Source: Gammaproteobacteria bacterium
GTDB lineage: Bacteria; Pseudomonadota; Gammaproteobacteria; Steroidobacterales; Woeseiaceae
Reading direction: 5' to 3'
Assembly: GCA_029884165.1 (NCBI GenBank)
Contig: JAOUIH010000005.1
Coordinates: forward strand, 19,520-83,519
Length of the DNA: 64,000 bases
The position numbers were made by a program, and so were the translations under genes. Position 1 is the first letter of the stretch. The number at the start of each line of letters is the position of its first letter. This document shows, in pieces, positions 35,978-44,620 of this stretch. The notes under the pieces were generated by a model that saw only the letters and a list, made by a program, of their open reading frames with translations, searched no databases and was not told the origin of the DNA.

Positions 35978-37078
35978 TCAGGTGTGCGCTTTCCCGAGTG
36001 AGTGCGCCTTGCGCCCGCCTCGCGCGACTTTCTCCATTGGCGCCGTATCCAGCAGCCGCCGGGCCAGCTCGACACATCGCCCGGCGAGTGCGCCAGCACC
36101 GTCGTGCAGCTCTCGGGACGATTGCACCGTCGCGACGTTTTCCTCCATGTCCTCCGCGGTCCAGCCACGAGAGTGGCCAATGAAAGGGAATTGCGGCAGG
36201 TGAAAGCCGAGCTCGCCGAAGAAGTTCAGCATCTGGCCGGCTACGCCCTGGACGTTGTCCTGGCCGCCGACGATGATGAATCCTGCGACCTTGTTCCTGA
36301 GCAGCACTCTGTTGTGCGTGGTCACTTGATTCTGGATGCAGTTCAGGCGCTCGGCCATCTTGAAGTAGAGCGATGAAGGGGCTCCCCAGCGAATCGGGGT
36401 CGCGATCAGCGCCACGTCCGCCCAGTGCACCAGAGCTTCGTAAACGACCTCCAGCTCGTCTCCCCTGTGCATCTGCGTGATCGAGCAGGGCCAGGTGCAA
36501 GCGCGTGCACTGCGGGAATAGTAACCTCGGCAGGCACTGAACCCGAGCGCATTCAGCCGGATCAGCTTCGCTTCGCACCCGTCGGTCTCTGCGGCCTTCA
36601 GAGCGGATGCGAGCAAGTCGTCCGAGCCCGAGTAGCGTGGGTTTTGTTCGTCCATTACTGTCGTCGAGATGCCGACTATCCGGACCGGTCCGGGCTGGCG
36701 GACGACCTTGCGGGCGAGCCGATGCGGTTTGTGGGGCGCCTTCTGCCGCTTCGTGCCCCGGGCCACGTTCACCAGCACGCGGCCGGCCTCGACCTTCACG
36801 GGGTAGGACGGTATGCAGTCGTCTTCGTAGCCCGGTTCGCCGGTCCCGGTCAGGCGGTGAAACTTCCACTGGTGCCATGGGCAAACGATGAACTCCCCGT
36901 CCAGTCGGCCCTCGCCGAGCGGCCCGCCGACATGATTGCAGGCATTAGACACGGCGCCGAACTCGCCGCCGACGCAGGACAGCGCGATGTTTACTTTGCC
37001 GGCATGAACCACCCGCAGCCCGGCACGCTGCAGCTCGTCGGCGCTGCCGACATCCACCCATTTTTCTGTTTGTTCCAT
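35978..37078 (-). CDS. Rieske [2Fe-2S] ferredoxin fused to NADPH-dependent FMN reductase
   Basis: 366 residues from the ATG at 37078 (GGAG seven bases upstream). The N-terminal Rieske domain (about 1-105) has C47-x-H49 (CNHVGG) and C66-x2-H69 (CPWHQW). A short basic linker leads to a flavodoxin-like FMN reductase domain (about 125-330: RIVGISTTVMDEQNPRYSGS, LGFSACRGYYS, ALIATPIRWGAPSSLYFKMAERL). Joining an iron-sulfur carrier to an NAD(P)H:FMN reductase suggests a self-contained electron-transfer protein, for a partner oxygenase or quinone. The pathway is unknown. The IS element and repeat end are 22 bases past its stop codon. Confidence 0.88.
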   Translation of the reverse strand: MEQTEKWVDVGSADELQRAGLRVVHAGKVNIALSCVGGEFGAVSNACNHVGGPLGEGRLDGEFIVCPWHQWKFHRLTGTGEPGYEDDCIPSYPVKVEAGRVLVNVARGTKRQKAPHKPHRLARKVVRQPGPVRIVGISTTVMDEQNPRYSGSDDLLASALKAAETDGCEAKLIRLNALGFSACRGYYSRSARACTWPCSITQMHRGDELEVVYEALVHWADVALIATPIRWGAPSSLYFKMAERLNCIQNQVTTHNRVLLRNKVAGFIIVGGQDNVQGVAGQMLNFFGELGFHLPQFPFIGHSRGWTAEDMEENVATVQSSRELHDGAGALAGRCVELARRLLDTAPMEKVARGGRKAHSLGKAHT

Positions 37079-37255
37079 GACAGGCTCCGTCTGGCAGGGC
37101 ACGAGAATACAACTTGTGCAATGGCAGTACAGCCCGGAAGAGTGCTTCAAACAGGGGTCCCAATTGCGACGGGGGAGGGAGCTGTTTGCGCGTTTCCGGC
37201 GCCTGGCGGCGAACCACCACGCCTATTTTCTGGTTGTCGGAGAGTAAGTTGGGCC

Positions 37256-37285
37256 TTCCAGTAACTTGCCCATAAGTTACCGGAA
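37256..37285. other. Perfect-stem hairpin in the 37.1-37.4 kb gap
   Basis: TTCC-A-GTAACTT / GCCCAT loop / AAGTTAC-C-GGAA: an 11 bp stem with one mismatch. It may be a terminator for a transcript from the tmRNA side, or a binding site for a dimeric protein. There is no T-run. Confidence 0.5.
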
Positions 37286-37298
37286 AACAGACATTAAT

Positions 37299-37333
37299 GG
37301 TGGGGAAGTGGGAATCGAACCACTTGCGCCCGC
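37299..37333 (-). other. tRNA/tmRNA 3'-end-like fragment
   Basis: Minus strand GCAAGTGGTTCGATTCCCAC then TTCCCCACCA resembles the T-arm and acceptor end of a tRNA or of tmRNA (tmRNA here ends ...GTTCGATTCCCGCCGCCTCCACCA in type, shown at 37466). No matching 5' half is found, so it is not a working tRNA. It may be a leftover of a past integration at ssrA. The rest of 37079-37465 holds nothing else that I can identify besides the hairpins. Confidence 0.45.
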
Positions 37334-37433
37334 GGTGTTGGTGGATGCGCCGCTCTCCGTAGCGCAAGTTGGGAGGTGGTGCCGATCGAGGTCGCTGACG
37401 TGTTACGCGGGAGTTCCCGGCGCCGCAAACGAC

Positions 37434-37459
37434 GAGGCCCCCGGAAGGGGGGGGCCTCA
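37434..37459 (-). terminator. Probable terminator after tmRNA
   Basis: GAGGCCCCC - GGAA - GGGGG...GGCCTC forms a strong GC stem directly downstream of the tmRNA 3' end, followed on the minus strand by GTCGTTTGCGG, a weak T-run. Confidence 0.6.
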
Positions 37460-37465
37460 GGCGTT

Positions 37466-37825
37466 TGGTGGAGGCGGCGGGAATCGAACCCGCGTCCGCA
37501 AGCCCTCTGCCCTGAGGTCTACATGCTTATCCCGGTCTTTGAGTCTCGCTGGCGGCTACCCGACGGGCAGGGAAGACCGACAGCCAGCCCGGTACTTGTT
37601 TAGCGGTTCGGCCCCGGACGAGCCTCCCTCGCGATCTTGTGAGAGTCGACGCCTGATTCGGACGCACAAGCACGGCTCCGGTCAGACGGCACCCTACTGG
37701 GTTTTAGGCAGCGAGTGCGTAGTTGTCGTCGTTGGCAACTATGGTTTTACAGCTGGATTTACGAGGTAACTGTGCCTCGGCATGCACCCAGAGTTTCGCG
37801 ACCCACGTCGAAGCCAGTCGCCCCC
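37466..37825 (-). ncRNA. ssrA: Transfer-messenger RNA (tmRNA)
   Basis: 360 nucleotides. The 5' end GGGGGCGACTGGCTTCGACG and 3' end ending CGATTCCCGCCGCCTCCACCA (pairs GGGGGCG with CGCCTCC) make the tRNA-like domain, and CCA is encoded. The tag frame (37736-37704) reads ANDDNYALAA then stop; the resume codon is GCC. With SmpB it frees stalled ribosomes and marks the product for ClpXP and ClpAP. smpB is close by at 38094-38576, same strand. Confidence 0.96.
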
Positions 37826-37868
37826 GGATGTTCGTTCCGGCCCCGGCTTACGCCGGACCCGGACAGGT

Positions 37869-37896
37869 AGTGTAGGGGCAATCCCGGGAAATACAA
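37869..37896 (-). promoter_or_regulatory. Promoter of ssrA
   Basis: Minus strand: TTGTAT (37896-37891), 16 bases, TACACT (37874-37869). Start near 37862 would give a precursor with about 35 extra 5' bases, to be removed by RNase P. The 37826-38093 gap also holds an AT-rich run near 38050-38098. Confidence 0.6.
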
Positions 37897-38093
37897 TCGA
37901 CCCGTAGTGTTTTTTCGCCAAACAGATGCTGCGACGCGGTCGACGGCAGGGTTGCCCGTTGCGGGCAGGGGGCGGCGAGGCTTGTCGACCCCGGCCGGCG
38001 CGGACGTGCCGTCTGCGCGGCTCGCGCCGCTGCCGGAAGCCACTTCACCGAAATGATAAAAAACTTTAATTAAGAAATATAAGCATTTGAAAA

Positions 38094-38576
38094 TTAACTG
38101 GTACCGTGCTTCATCAGGCGCGACTTCTGCAGCTGCCAGTCGCGGTCTTTCTGGGTGGCCCGCTTGTCGTGCGATTTCTTGCCGCGGGCCAGGCCGATCG
38201 ACAGCTTCACGCGGCCTTTCGACCAGTGCAGGTCCAGCGGTACGAGCGTGTAGCCCTTGCGCTCGACCGCCCCGACCAGGCGATCCAGCTCGCGCCGGTG
38301 CATGAGCAGCTTCCTGGTTCGTGTGGGGTCGGCCTTGACGTGGGTCGAGACGGTGTTGAGCGGCGATATGTGCGAGCCGATCAGCCAGGCCTCGCCGCCC
38401 TTCAGATTGACGTAGCTCTCGGCGATCTGCGCCTTACCGGCACGCAGGCTCTTGACCTCCCAGCCCCGCAGTTCGAGGCCGGCCTCGAAGGTCTCGTCAA
38501 TGAAGTAGTCGTGACGGGCGCGACGGTTCTGCGCGATCTGCCTGTTCGCCTGGCTGCTGGCTGCCTGCTTGCTCAT
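38094..38576 (-). CDS. smpB: SsrA-binding protein SmpB
   Basis: 160 residues, the normal length. Begins with the basic [39 protein letters not shown] core, then [22 protein letters not shown] and a C-terminal basic tail [26 protein letters not shown] that enters the mRNA channel. It joins tmRNA to rescue stalled ribosomes; its partner ssrA lies just downstream. No strong ribosome site is seen. Confidence 0.97.
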   Translation of the reverse strand: MSKQAASSQANRQIAQNRRARHDYFIDETFEAGLELRGWEVKSLRAGKAQIAESYVNLKGGEAWLIGSHISPLNTVSTHVKADPTRTRKLLMHRRELDRLVGAVERKGYTLVPLDLHWSKGRVKLSIGLARGKKSHDKRATQKDRDWQLQKSRLMKHGTS

Positions 38577-38713
38577 CGCGCTGATGACGTATTTCGGTCC
38601 CCGGGGGCCGGCGATTATACGGAATTGCGGCGCCGGCGCACGGCTCGCGTCGTGTTGTCAGTACCCGGCAATTCATCCACAATCGCGCCTTTCGCCGAGC
38701 CTAGAGAATAACA

Positions 38714-40093
38714 ATGCTGAGTCAGCAAGCCGGTGATTCCGGCCGCCGGGCATCCCTGCACGGCAACTGGTCTTCGCGCATGGCATTCATCCTTGCCGTT
38801 ACCGGCTCCGCCGTCGGCCTGGGCAATATCTGGAAATTTCCCTACATCGCCGGTGCGAACGGCGGCGGTGCGTTCGTCATCGTCTACCTGTTCTGCGTGT
38901 TCCTGATCGGCATGCCGGTGATGATGTCCGAGATCCTGATCGGCCGTCGCGGCCGGCGGAATCCCATAGCCACCATGGCCCTGCTCGGCGAGGAAGAGGG
39001 CAGTTCACGGCAATGGCAGTGGGTCGGCGTCCTCGGAGTCCTCGGGGGGATCCTGATCCTGTCGTATTACAGCGTCATCGCGGGCTGGACCCTGGCCTAC
39101 GTGGAACGCAGCATTACCGGGCAATTCACCGGTGCTTCCGCTGCCGAGATCGGCGCACTGTTTGCCGAATTCACGGGCGACTGGAAGCAGGTCGCCCTGG
39201 CTCACACGGTCTTCATGGCGCTCGCGACACTCGTTGTTGCGCGGGGTGTGGAGCGCGGCCTGGAGCAGGCGGTTCGCTTCATGGTGCCGGCCCTGCTCGT
39301 CCTGATGCTCGCCTTGCTCGGTTACGCGATCAGTACCGGCTCGTTCGGGCGTGGGGTCGCCTTCCTGATCGAGCCTAATTTCGCCGCATTGACGTGGGAC
39401 GGCGTGCTGGTCGCGATGGGGCAGGCGTTTTTCACGCTGAGCATCGGTATGGGGGCGGTCATGGCCTATGGTGCCTACCTCCCCGAAGAAACGTCGATCA
39501 TGCATGCATCCGCAGCAGTGGTGATTGCCGACACGGGCATCGCTGTACTCGCAGGCATGGTGATCTTCCCCATCGTATTCGCGAACGGGCTGGATCCTGC
39601 CAGCGGGCCGGGGCTGGTATTCGAGACGCTGCCGCTGGCGTTCGGGCAAATGTCCGGCGGCGTCGTGTTTGCGACGATCTTCTTCATTCTGCTGGTCTTC
39701 GCCGCCTGGACATCGTCGCTCGGCCTCATGGAGCCGGCTGTCGCATGGCTGATCGAGCACCGCAACCGCACGCGTCGGCAGGCAGCCGTCATGGTCGGAA
39801 TGCTCATATGGATCATCGGGTTCGGGACGGTGCTCTCGTTCAACGAACTGGAAGGCTTCAGGTTCCTGCGCGGCACTATCTACGACAACGTGGACTACCT
39901 GACGAGCAACGTGATGTTGCCCCTCGGCGGCGTGTTCATCTCCATATTTGCCGCCTGGGTCATGTGCCGTAATTCCACCGCCGATGAACTGGGCGGCGCG
40001 GGCAATGCCTACCGCGCCTGGCGGTTCCTCGCGCGATTCGTTGCACCGATCGCGATCCTGTTCGTGTTTTTTCAGGCTGTCGGCGTAATTTAG
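38714..40093 (+). CDS. Sodium-dependent transporter of the NSS/SNF family
   Basis: 459 residues with 11-12 membrane helices. TM1 carries the signature AVTGSAVGLGNIWKFPYIAGANGGGAF (core VGLGNIWKFPY), where Na+ and the substrate bind, as in LeuT. TM6-8 have GMGAVMAYGAYLPEE, and TM10 ends in VVFATIFFILLVFAAWTSSLGLMEP. It most likely imports amino acids; the exact substrate is not visible. It starts between smpB (divergent) and ratA. Confidence 0.93.
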   Translation: MLSQQAGDSGRRASLHGNWSSRMAFILAVTGSAVGLGNIWKFPYIAGANGGGAFVIVYLFCVFLIGMPVMMSEILIGRRGRRNPIATMALLGEEEGSSRQWQWVGVLGVLGGILILSYYSVIAGWTLAYVERSITGQFTGASAAEIGALFAEFTGDWKQVALAHTVFMALATLVVARGVERGLEQAVRFMVPALLVLMLALLGYAISTGSFGRGVAFLIEPNFAALTWDGVLVAMGQAFFTLSIGMGAVMAYGAYLPEETSIMHASAAVVIADTGIAVLAGMVIFPIVFANGLDPASGPGLVFETLPLAFGQMSGGVVFATIFFILLVFAAWTSSLGLMEPAVAWLIEHRNRTRRQAAVMVGMLIWIIGFGTVLSFNELEGFRFLRGTIYDNVDYLTSNVMLPLGGVFISIFAAWVMCRNSTADELGGAGNAYRAWRFLARFVAPIAILFVFFQAVGVI

Positions 40094-40149
40094 CCGGTTC
40101 CGATGGCGCCTGAAAAAGCATTGACGTTCTGCATGAAGGGTAGGCCGCC

Positions 40150-40587
40150 GTGCGACATGTAAACCGCAGCGCCCTCGTGCCCTACACGGCGCGAGTAATG
40201 TACGAGCTTGTAGACGACGTCGAGTCCTACCCGGAATTCCTGCCCTGGTGCAACGATGCTGCGGTCCGGAATCGCACCGACACTTCCGTCGAGGCGACCC
40301 TGGAGCTCCACAAGGGCTCCCTGAGCAACCATTTCACGACGCGCAATACGCTGCACAAGTTCGATGCGATCGATATCGCGCTGCTCGGCGGGCCGTTCCG
40401 TCATTTGCAGGGCGGCTGGCGGTTCCGGGATCTCGGGGACCAGGGCTGCAAGGTAAGCCTGGAGCTGGATTTCGAATTTTCGAGCAGGCTCGTCGACCTG
40501 ATGTTCGGCGCTTTTTTCGAAGACACCTGCAATTCGCTGGTTGACGCTTTTACGAAGCGTGCCGCGGCGGTATTGGGGCGTCGCTGA
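40150..40587 (+). CDS. ratA: RatA family START-like protein
   Basis: 145 residues, starting at GTG. The pattern VNRSALVPYTARVMYELVDDVESYPEFLPWC at the start and FEDTCNSLVDAFTKRAAAVLG at the end is the coenzyme Q-binding/RatA START fold. Bacterial members associate with the ribosome or bind ubiquinone (Coq10-like). The next gene is rnfH and the divergent bamE is near, the usual ratA-rnfH-bamE-fur neighbourhood. Confidence 0.93.
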   Translation: MRHVNRSALVPYTARVMYELVDDVESYPEFLPWCNDAAVRNRTDTSVEATLELHKGSLSNHFTTRNTLHKFDAIDIALLGGPFRHLQGGWRFRDLGDQGCKVSLELDFEFSSRLVDLMFGAFFEDTCNSLVDAFTKRAAAVLGRR

Positions 40588-40601
40588 TCGATCGTCCGCC
40601 G

Positions 40602-40928
40602 ATGGCGTCCGGGACAGAGATCGAAGTCGAAGTCGTTTACGCGCTGCCGGGTCAGCAGGAACTGCTGAGCGTTGTCGTTCCTGCGGGCGCTTGTGTCGCC
40701 GATGCAATCCGGTTGTCGGGCATAGCCGAAAGATTCCCGGAGGAGCGCCTCGAGGCTTGTCCGACGGGAATCTGGGGGCGGCCCGCTGCGCGGGACGAGC
40801 CCCTGCAGGCCGGCGACCGGGTCGAACTCTACCGGCCGCTGCGGATGGACCCGCGCGAGGCGCGCCGGCAGCTCGCTGCCGCGGGTAAGACGATGGGCGG
40901 GCGGAGCACGCTCAAAGGTCGCGGCTGA
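40602..40928 (+). CDS. rnfH: RnfH family ubiquitin-like protein
   Basis: 108 residues with a beta-grasp pattern: IEVEVVYALPGQQELLSVVVPAG, ADAIRLSGIAERFPE, GIWGRPAARDEPLQAGDRVELYRPLRMDPREARRQ. It follows ratA by 14 bases and its last 17 bases overlap the end of the convergent bamE. The function is unknown; the family pairs with ratA across Proteobacteria. Confidence 0.93.
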   Translation: MASGTEIEVEVVYALPGQQELLSVVVPAGACVADAIRLSGIAERFPEERLEACPTGIWGRPAARDEPLQAGDRVELYRPLRMDPREARRQLAAAGKTMGGRSTLKGRG

Positions 40929-41238
40929 GTTCCTGGTCCTCGATTATCTCGACGACCCGATCGTCCTCGAACATCACGGTGACCCAGCGTTTGGCCGTCG
41001 CGTCCTGCCGGCCGACCTTGACGTAGTACACGTAATCCCAGCGGCTGGCGTGGAAAGGGTCGTCGATCATCGGCGTTCCGAGCAGGAAACGCACCTGGCT
41101 GCGGGTCATGCCCACTTCGACCTGGTCAAGGTCCTCCTGCTTGATCAGGTTGCCCTGGGATATCGGGGCCACGAACACGCAGCCCGGCAGGCCGGTGATC
41201 GCCAGCAGGGCAATCGCGGGAATGATCAGTCTTCGCAT
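40912..41238 (-). CDS. bamE: Outer membrane protein assembly factor BamE (SmpA/OmlA)
   Basis: 108 residues from the ATG at 41238. Lipobox ITGLPGC; mature motif QGNLIKQEDLDQVEVGMTRSQVRFLLGTPMI, then RWDYVYYV. It is the small lipoprotein of the Bam complex that inserts beta-barrels in the outer membrane. It is divergent from fur, as in Pseudomonas and relatives, so both promoters lie in 41239-41401. Confidence 0.95.
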   Translation of the reverse strand: MRRLIIPAIALLAITGLPGCVFVAPISQGNLIKQEDLDQVEVGMTRSQVRFLLGTPMIDDPFHASRWDYVYYVKVGRQDATAKRWVTVMFEDDRVVEIIEDQELSRDL

Positions 41239-41356
41239 AGGTCGACAGTCGGGTTTGCTGGCCCGCATCGGGCCGCCATCCGGGCAGGCCGCGACGAGGT
41301 TTGGATGCGCCGCGACTTGTGGTCCATAATCAGCCGCGAATCATACCTATTTGCGT

Positions 41357-41376
41357 TTCGCGGCGATAGCCGCGAA
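41357..41376 (+). promoter_or_regulatory. 8 bp perfect hairpin in the fur leader
   Basis: TTCGCGGC - GATA - GCCGCGAA, 25 bases before the fur ATG. It could be a leader hairpin or an operator; no clear iron box is seen beside it. Confidence 0.45.
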
Positions 41377-41401
41377 CCCTTTCGATAGCGGGGACAGCGA
41401 T

Positions 41402-41818
41402 ATGCAGCAGCGCGACGATCTACGCAAGGTTGGCCTGAAGGTCACGCTCCCGCGGCTGAAGATCCTCGAGATCCTGGAGGCCGATACGTCGCGGCACCTG
41501 AGCGCGGAGGACATCTACAAGGAGCTGCTGGACTCAGGTGAGGACATCGGGCTCGCCACCGTCTATCGCGTACTGACGCAGTTCGAAGCGGCGGGACTGG
41601 TCACCCGGCACAATTTCGAGGGCGGCCATTCCGTCTTCGAACTCGACGAAGGCGAACACCACGATCACATGGTGTGCGTGGATTCCGGCGAAGTCGTGGA
41701 GTTCGTCGACGCGGAGATCGAGCGCCTGCAGCGCGAGATTGCGCGCAAGCACGATTTCGAGCTGATCGACCACAGCCTGGTGCTGTACGTCCGCCGCCGG
41801 AAGAAAAAGCCGGACTGA
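41402..41818 (+). CDS. fur: Ferric uptake regulator Fur
   Basis: 138 residues from the ATG at 41402 (in-frame codons run upstream to 41351). N-terminal winged helix (LRKVGLKVTLPRLKILEIL, ATVYRVLTQFEAAGLVTRHN), then the metal site HHDHMVCVDSGEVVEF. The second cysteine of the CxxC seen in E. coli is serine here, as in Pseudomonas-type Fur. It represses iron uptake genes when Fe(II) is bound. Divergent from bamE and convergent with recN. Confidence 0.96.
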   Translation: MQQRDDLRKVGLKVTLPRLKILEILEADTSRHLSAEDIYKELLDSGEDIGLATVYRVLTQFEAAGLVTRHNFEGGHSVFELDEGEHHDHMVCVDSGEVVEFVDAEIERLQREIARKHDFELIDHSLVLYVRRRKKKPD

Positions 41819-41840
41819 GAACGGCCGGTCCGCCCATCAC

Positions 41841-43544
41841 TCAGCGTGTTGCCCGGGTCGCCTTGCCCGCCTTGCGGCCCCCGTGGGCCAGCATCTCTGC
41901 GGCGTGTTCCCGCGTGCGCTGGGTGATCTTCACGCCGCCCAGCATGCGGGCGAGCTCCTCGATGCGCTCGTCGCGATTGAGAACCGAGACCCCCGTGCGC
42001 GTTGTCTTTCCGTCCGTTATCTTGATGACCCGGATATGGTTGTCCGCCTGGCTGGCAACCTGTGGCAGGTGCGTGACGCACAATACCTGCCGGTCCGCAC
42101 CGAGTTCGCAGAGTCGTCGGCCGACCATCTCGGCGACACCACCGCCGACGCCGCTGTCGACTTCATCGAAAACCATCGTCGGAATCCTGCTCCCGCCGCT
42201 GGCTACAACCTGGATCGCAAGGCTCATGCGCGAGAGTTCACCGCCCGAGGCTATTCGGGCGAGCGGCTGCGGCGCCTGGCCTGGATTTGCGCTGATCAGG
42301 TAATCGATCCGGTCCATGCCCCAGGCCCTGGCATCCCGGATATCCCGGGTCTCGAAGGATATCTCGAACCGGCCACCGGGCATGCCGAGCCCGGCCATCG
42401 CCGCCGTCACGTTGCTCGCGAAAGACTCCGCAGTCCTGCGTCTTGCTTCGGACAGCCTGCCGGCGAGGTCGCGATAATCGCGTTCCGCTGACTCCACGTC
42501 TTTGCCGAGGCGACCACTGCGCTCCTCGAAATTGCGCAGTTCGTCCAGCTGGTCCCTAAGCCTGCTCTGGATCTCGCCGAGATTGTCGGCCTCGACCCGG
42601 TGCTTGCGGGCCAGCGACTGGATCGCGTCCAGGCGGTCTTCGACCCAGTCCCGGCGAGCGGGGTCCGCCTCGAGCGACTCGCCGTAGCGCCGCAGCTGCT
42701 CGACTGCCTCAGCGACCTGGATACTCGCCTCGTCGAGCAATTGCCGCGCAGGGTCCAGCGCGTCGTCGAAAGCGGCCAGGCCGGCGAGCGTCTGGCCGGT
42801 CCCCGCGAGTATTGCCTGGGCGGTGCTCTCGTCACCGTCGTAGAGAGCCTCGAGAACCCGGCCCACGCCGTCGGACAACCTGCCGAGATTTTGCAGGCGG
42901 TCCCTTTCGCCCCTCAGGGCTCTCAATTCATCGGGCTGCAGGTCCAGCGCATCGAGTTCCGAAACCTGGAACTGCAACAGCTCGAGCCGCGATTCGCGGT
43001 CGGACTGGCGGGCTTCCAGCTCCTCGAGATCCTGCCTGAGCGACTGCCAGCGCTCGAATGCGGCCGAGGCCTCCGTGCGCAGCGGCAGCAGCCCGCCATG
43101 AAAGTCCAGCAGGTCCCGTTGCACCGCCGGGCGGCCGAGCGACTGGTGGAAGTGCTGGCCGTGTATGTCGAGGATCAGCTCGCCCAGCGCTTTGAGGCTC
43201 TGCATCGATACGGCGTTGCCGTTGATGAACGCCCGCGATCGGCCGTCATCGCCGATGACGCGCCTGAGCACGCATTCGTCGTCCATCTCGAGCGCCTGGT
43301 CGACGAGCCACTGCCGGGCCTCGGTCTGGTCCGACAGGTCGAATTCGGCGCTGAACTCGGCCCGCTTGGCCCCTTCGCGCAGCAGCCCGGAGCCGCCGCG
43401 CTCGCCGAGCACGAGCCCGAGTGCGTCGACAAGGATCGATTTGCCCGCGCCGGTTTCCCCGGTCAGCACGGTCATGCCGGGGCCGAATTCCACGTCGACC
43501 TGGTCGATGATCGCGAAGTTCCTGACCTGGAGATTGCGCAGCAT
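41841..43544 (-). CDS. recN: DNA repair protein RecN
   Basis: 567 residues, the usual length. SMC-like ATPase: N-terminal MLRNLQVRNFAIIDQVDVEF and Walker A TGETGAGKSI (near 30-39), long coiled coil in the middle, and C-terminal ABC signature LSRMSLAIQV, Walker B PTMVFDEVDSGVGG. It works in double-strand break repair. It follows nadK by 10 bases on the same strand. Confidence 0.97.
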   Translation of the reverse strand: MLRNLQVRNFAIIDQVDVEFGPGMTVLTGETGAGKSILVDALGLVLGERGGSGLLREGAKRAEFSAEFDLSDQTEARQWLVDQALEMDDECVLRRVIGDDGRSRAFINGNAVSMQSLKALGELILDIHGQHFHQSLGRPAVQRDLLDFHGGLLPLRTEASAAFERWQSLRQDLEELEARQSDRESRLELLQFQVSELDALDLQPDELRALRGERDRLQNLGRLSDGVGRVLEALYDGDESTAQAILAGTGQTLAGLAAFDDALDPARQLLDEASIQVAEAVEQLRRYGESLEADPARRDWVEDRLDAIQSLARKHRVEADNLGEIQSRLRDQLDELRNFEERSGRLGKDVESAERDYRDLAGRLSEARRRTAESFASNVTAAMAGLGMPGGRFEISFETRDIRDARAWGMDRIDYLISANPGQAPQPLARIASGGELSRMSLAIQVVASGGSRIPTMVFDEVDSGVGGGVAEMVGRRLCELGADRQVLCVTHLPQVASQADNHIRVIKITDGKTTRTGVSVLNRDERIEELARMLGGVKITQRTREHAAEMLAHGGRKAGKATRATR

Positions 43545-43554
43545 GAGTGACGGT

Positions 43555-44463
43555 CTACCTGTCTTTATCCGGGTCCGGCAGTCCGGCGCGGAATCGGCTG
43601 TCGCGGCCCCAGTGCAGCTTGGTCCGCAGTATTTCGTAAAAATCGTAGCCGGGCGGGTGAATCAGCGTAATGCGGTTTTCTGCCTTGCAGATGAACAATC
43701 GGTCTTCTGCCGTCAGTTCGCCGATTGAACGTCCGTCGACAGCCACCTCTGCCTTGATGTCGGCACGGGGCAGCAGGGCGACTTCGACCTCGTGCCCGGC
43801 CGGAATGACAATCGGCCGGTCACTCAGCGTGTGCGGGCAGACCGGCACGATGACGAGCGCGTCCAGCGAGGGGTCGATAATCGGTCCGCCGCAGCTCAAG
43901 GCATAGGCCGTCGATCCGGTCGGCGTCGCGACAATCAAACCGTCACCGGAGTGCGTGTTGACGTAGCGGCCGGCAATACTCGTGCGCAGGTCGAGCATCC
44001 GGCCCGTTTCCTTGCGCTGCACGACGACGTCGTTCAACGCGATAGCCGCACTCAGGGTGCTTGTCCCGCGCAGGATGCGGGCCGAGACCAGCAGCCTCGA
44101 TTCCTGCGTGTAATGCCCCTGCAGGACCTGGCCGACGCTGTCGAGCATCTCGTTCGGCGTGATGTCCGCGAGGAAGCCGAGTCGGCCCCGGTTGACGCCC
44201 AGCAGCGGTACGCCCTGGCTCTGCGCGAGCCCCGCCGCATAGAGCATGGTGCCGTCGCCGCCGACCGCGATGATCAGTTCGGCGTGGCGGGAGATCGTCT
44301 TCTCGGAAACCTGTCGCGCGGGCAGTTCCGCTGCTATGTCGCGGACGGCGATGACGTCGACGCCGGCGGCGGACATGTGCTCGGCCAGGAGCGACATCGG
44401 CTCCGCGACGCGGGGATCGTCATTGCGGCCGACGATCGCGATCGTTTTGAACATCAGGCTCAT
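43555..44463 (-). CDS. nadK: NAD kinase
   Basis: 302 residues with the start at 44463 (an ATG at 44454 is a close alternative, neither with a strong ribosome site; an upstream open stretch to 44685 is not family-like). GGDGTML (near 65) is the conserved NAD kinase motif; also NDVVVQRKETGRMLD and SGDGLIVATPTGSTAYALSCGGPI. It makes NADP from NAD. It is upstream of recN, a common neighbour, and divergent from hrcA. Confidence 0.96.
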   Translation of the reverse strand: MSLMFKTIAIVGRNDDPRVAEPMSLLAEHMSAAGVDVIAVRDIAAELPARQVSEKTISRHAELIIAVGGDGTMLYAAGLAQSQGVPLLGVNRGRLGFLADITPNEMLDSVGQVLQGHYTQESRLLVSARILRGTSTLSAAIALNDVVVQRKETGRMLDLRTSIAGRYVNTHSGDGLIVATPTGSTAYALSCGGPIIDPSLDALVIVPVCPHTLSDRPIVIPAGHEVEVALLPRADIKAEVAVDGRSIGELTAEDRLFICKAENRITLIHPPGYDFYEILRTKLHWGRDSRFRAGLPDPDKDR

Positions 44464-44620
44464 TACGGGGTTGAACTCAGTTCCGGCGGGCCGATCAAAT
44501 CCGGAAGGCGGTGGGTGAAACCGGATTGTTGCAGACCCTTGACCGGCCGCCAAGCCGTTGCTAGCGTGCGTAAAGGCCGGGAGTCGACCCGGAAGCGTCC
44601 AAATTTCTGTCGTGAAATCA

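Noticed and set aside
37299..37375. A complete tRNA gene on the minus strand
   Set aside because: The 3' half looks tRNA-like but no 5' acceptor strand GGGGAAG or anticodon arm can be found upstream; T-stem pairing is also non-standard.
41239..41401. Fur box for self-control between bamE and fur
   Set aside because: ATAATCAGCCGCGAATCATA has only weak likeness to the GATAATGATAATCATTATC consensus.
44464..44620. CIRCE element before hrcA
   Set aside because: Only GCTAGCGTGCG-like partial words are present; there is no TTAGCACTC-N9-GAGTGCTAA palindrome here or before grpE and dnaK.
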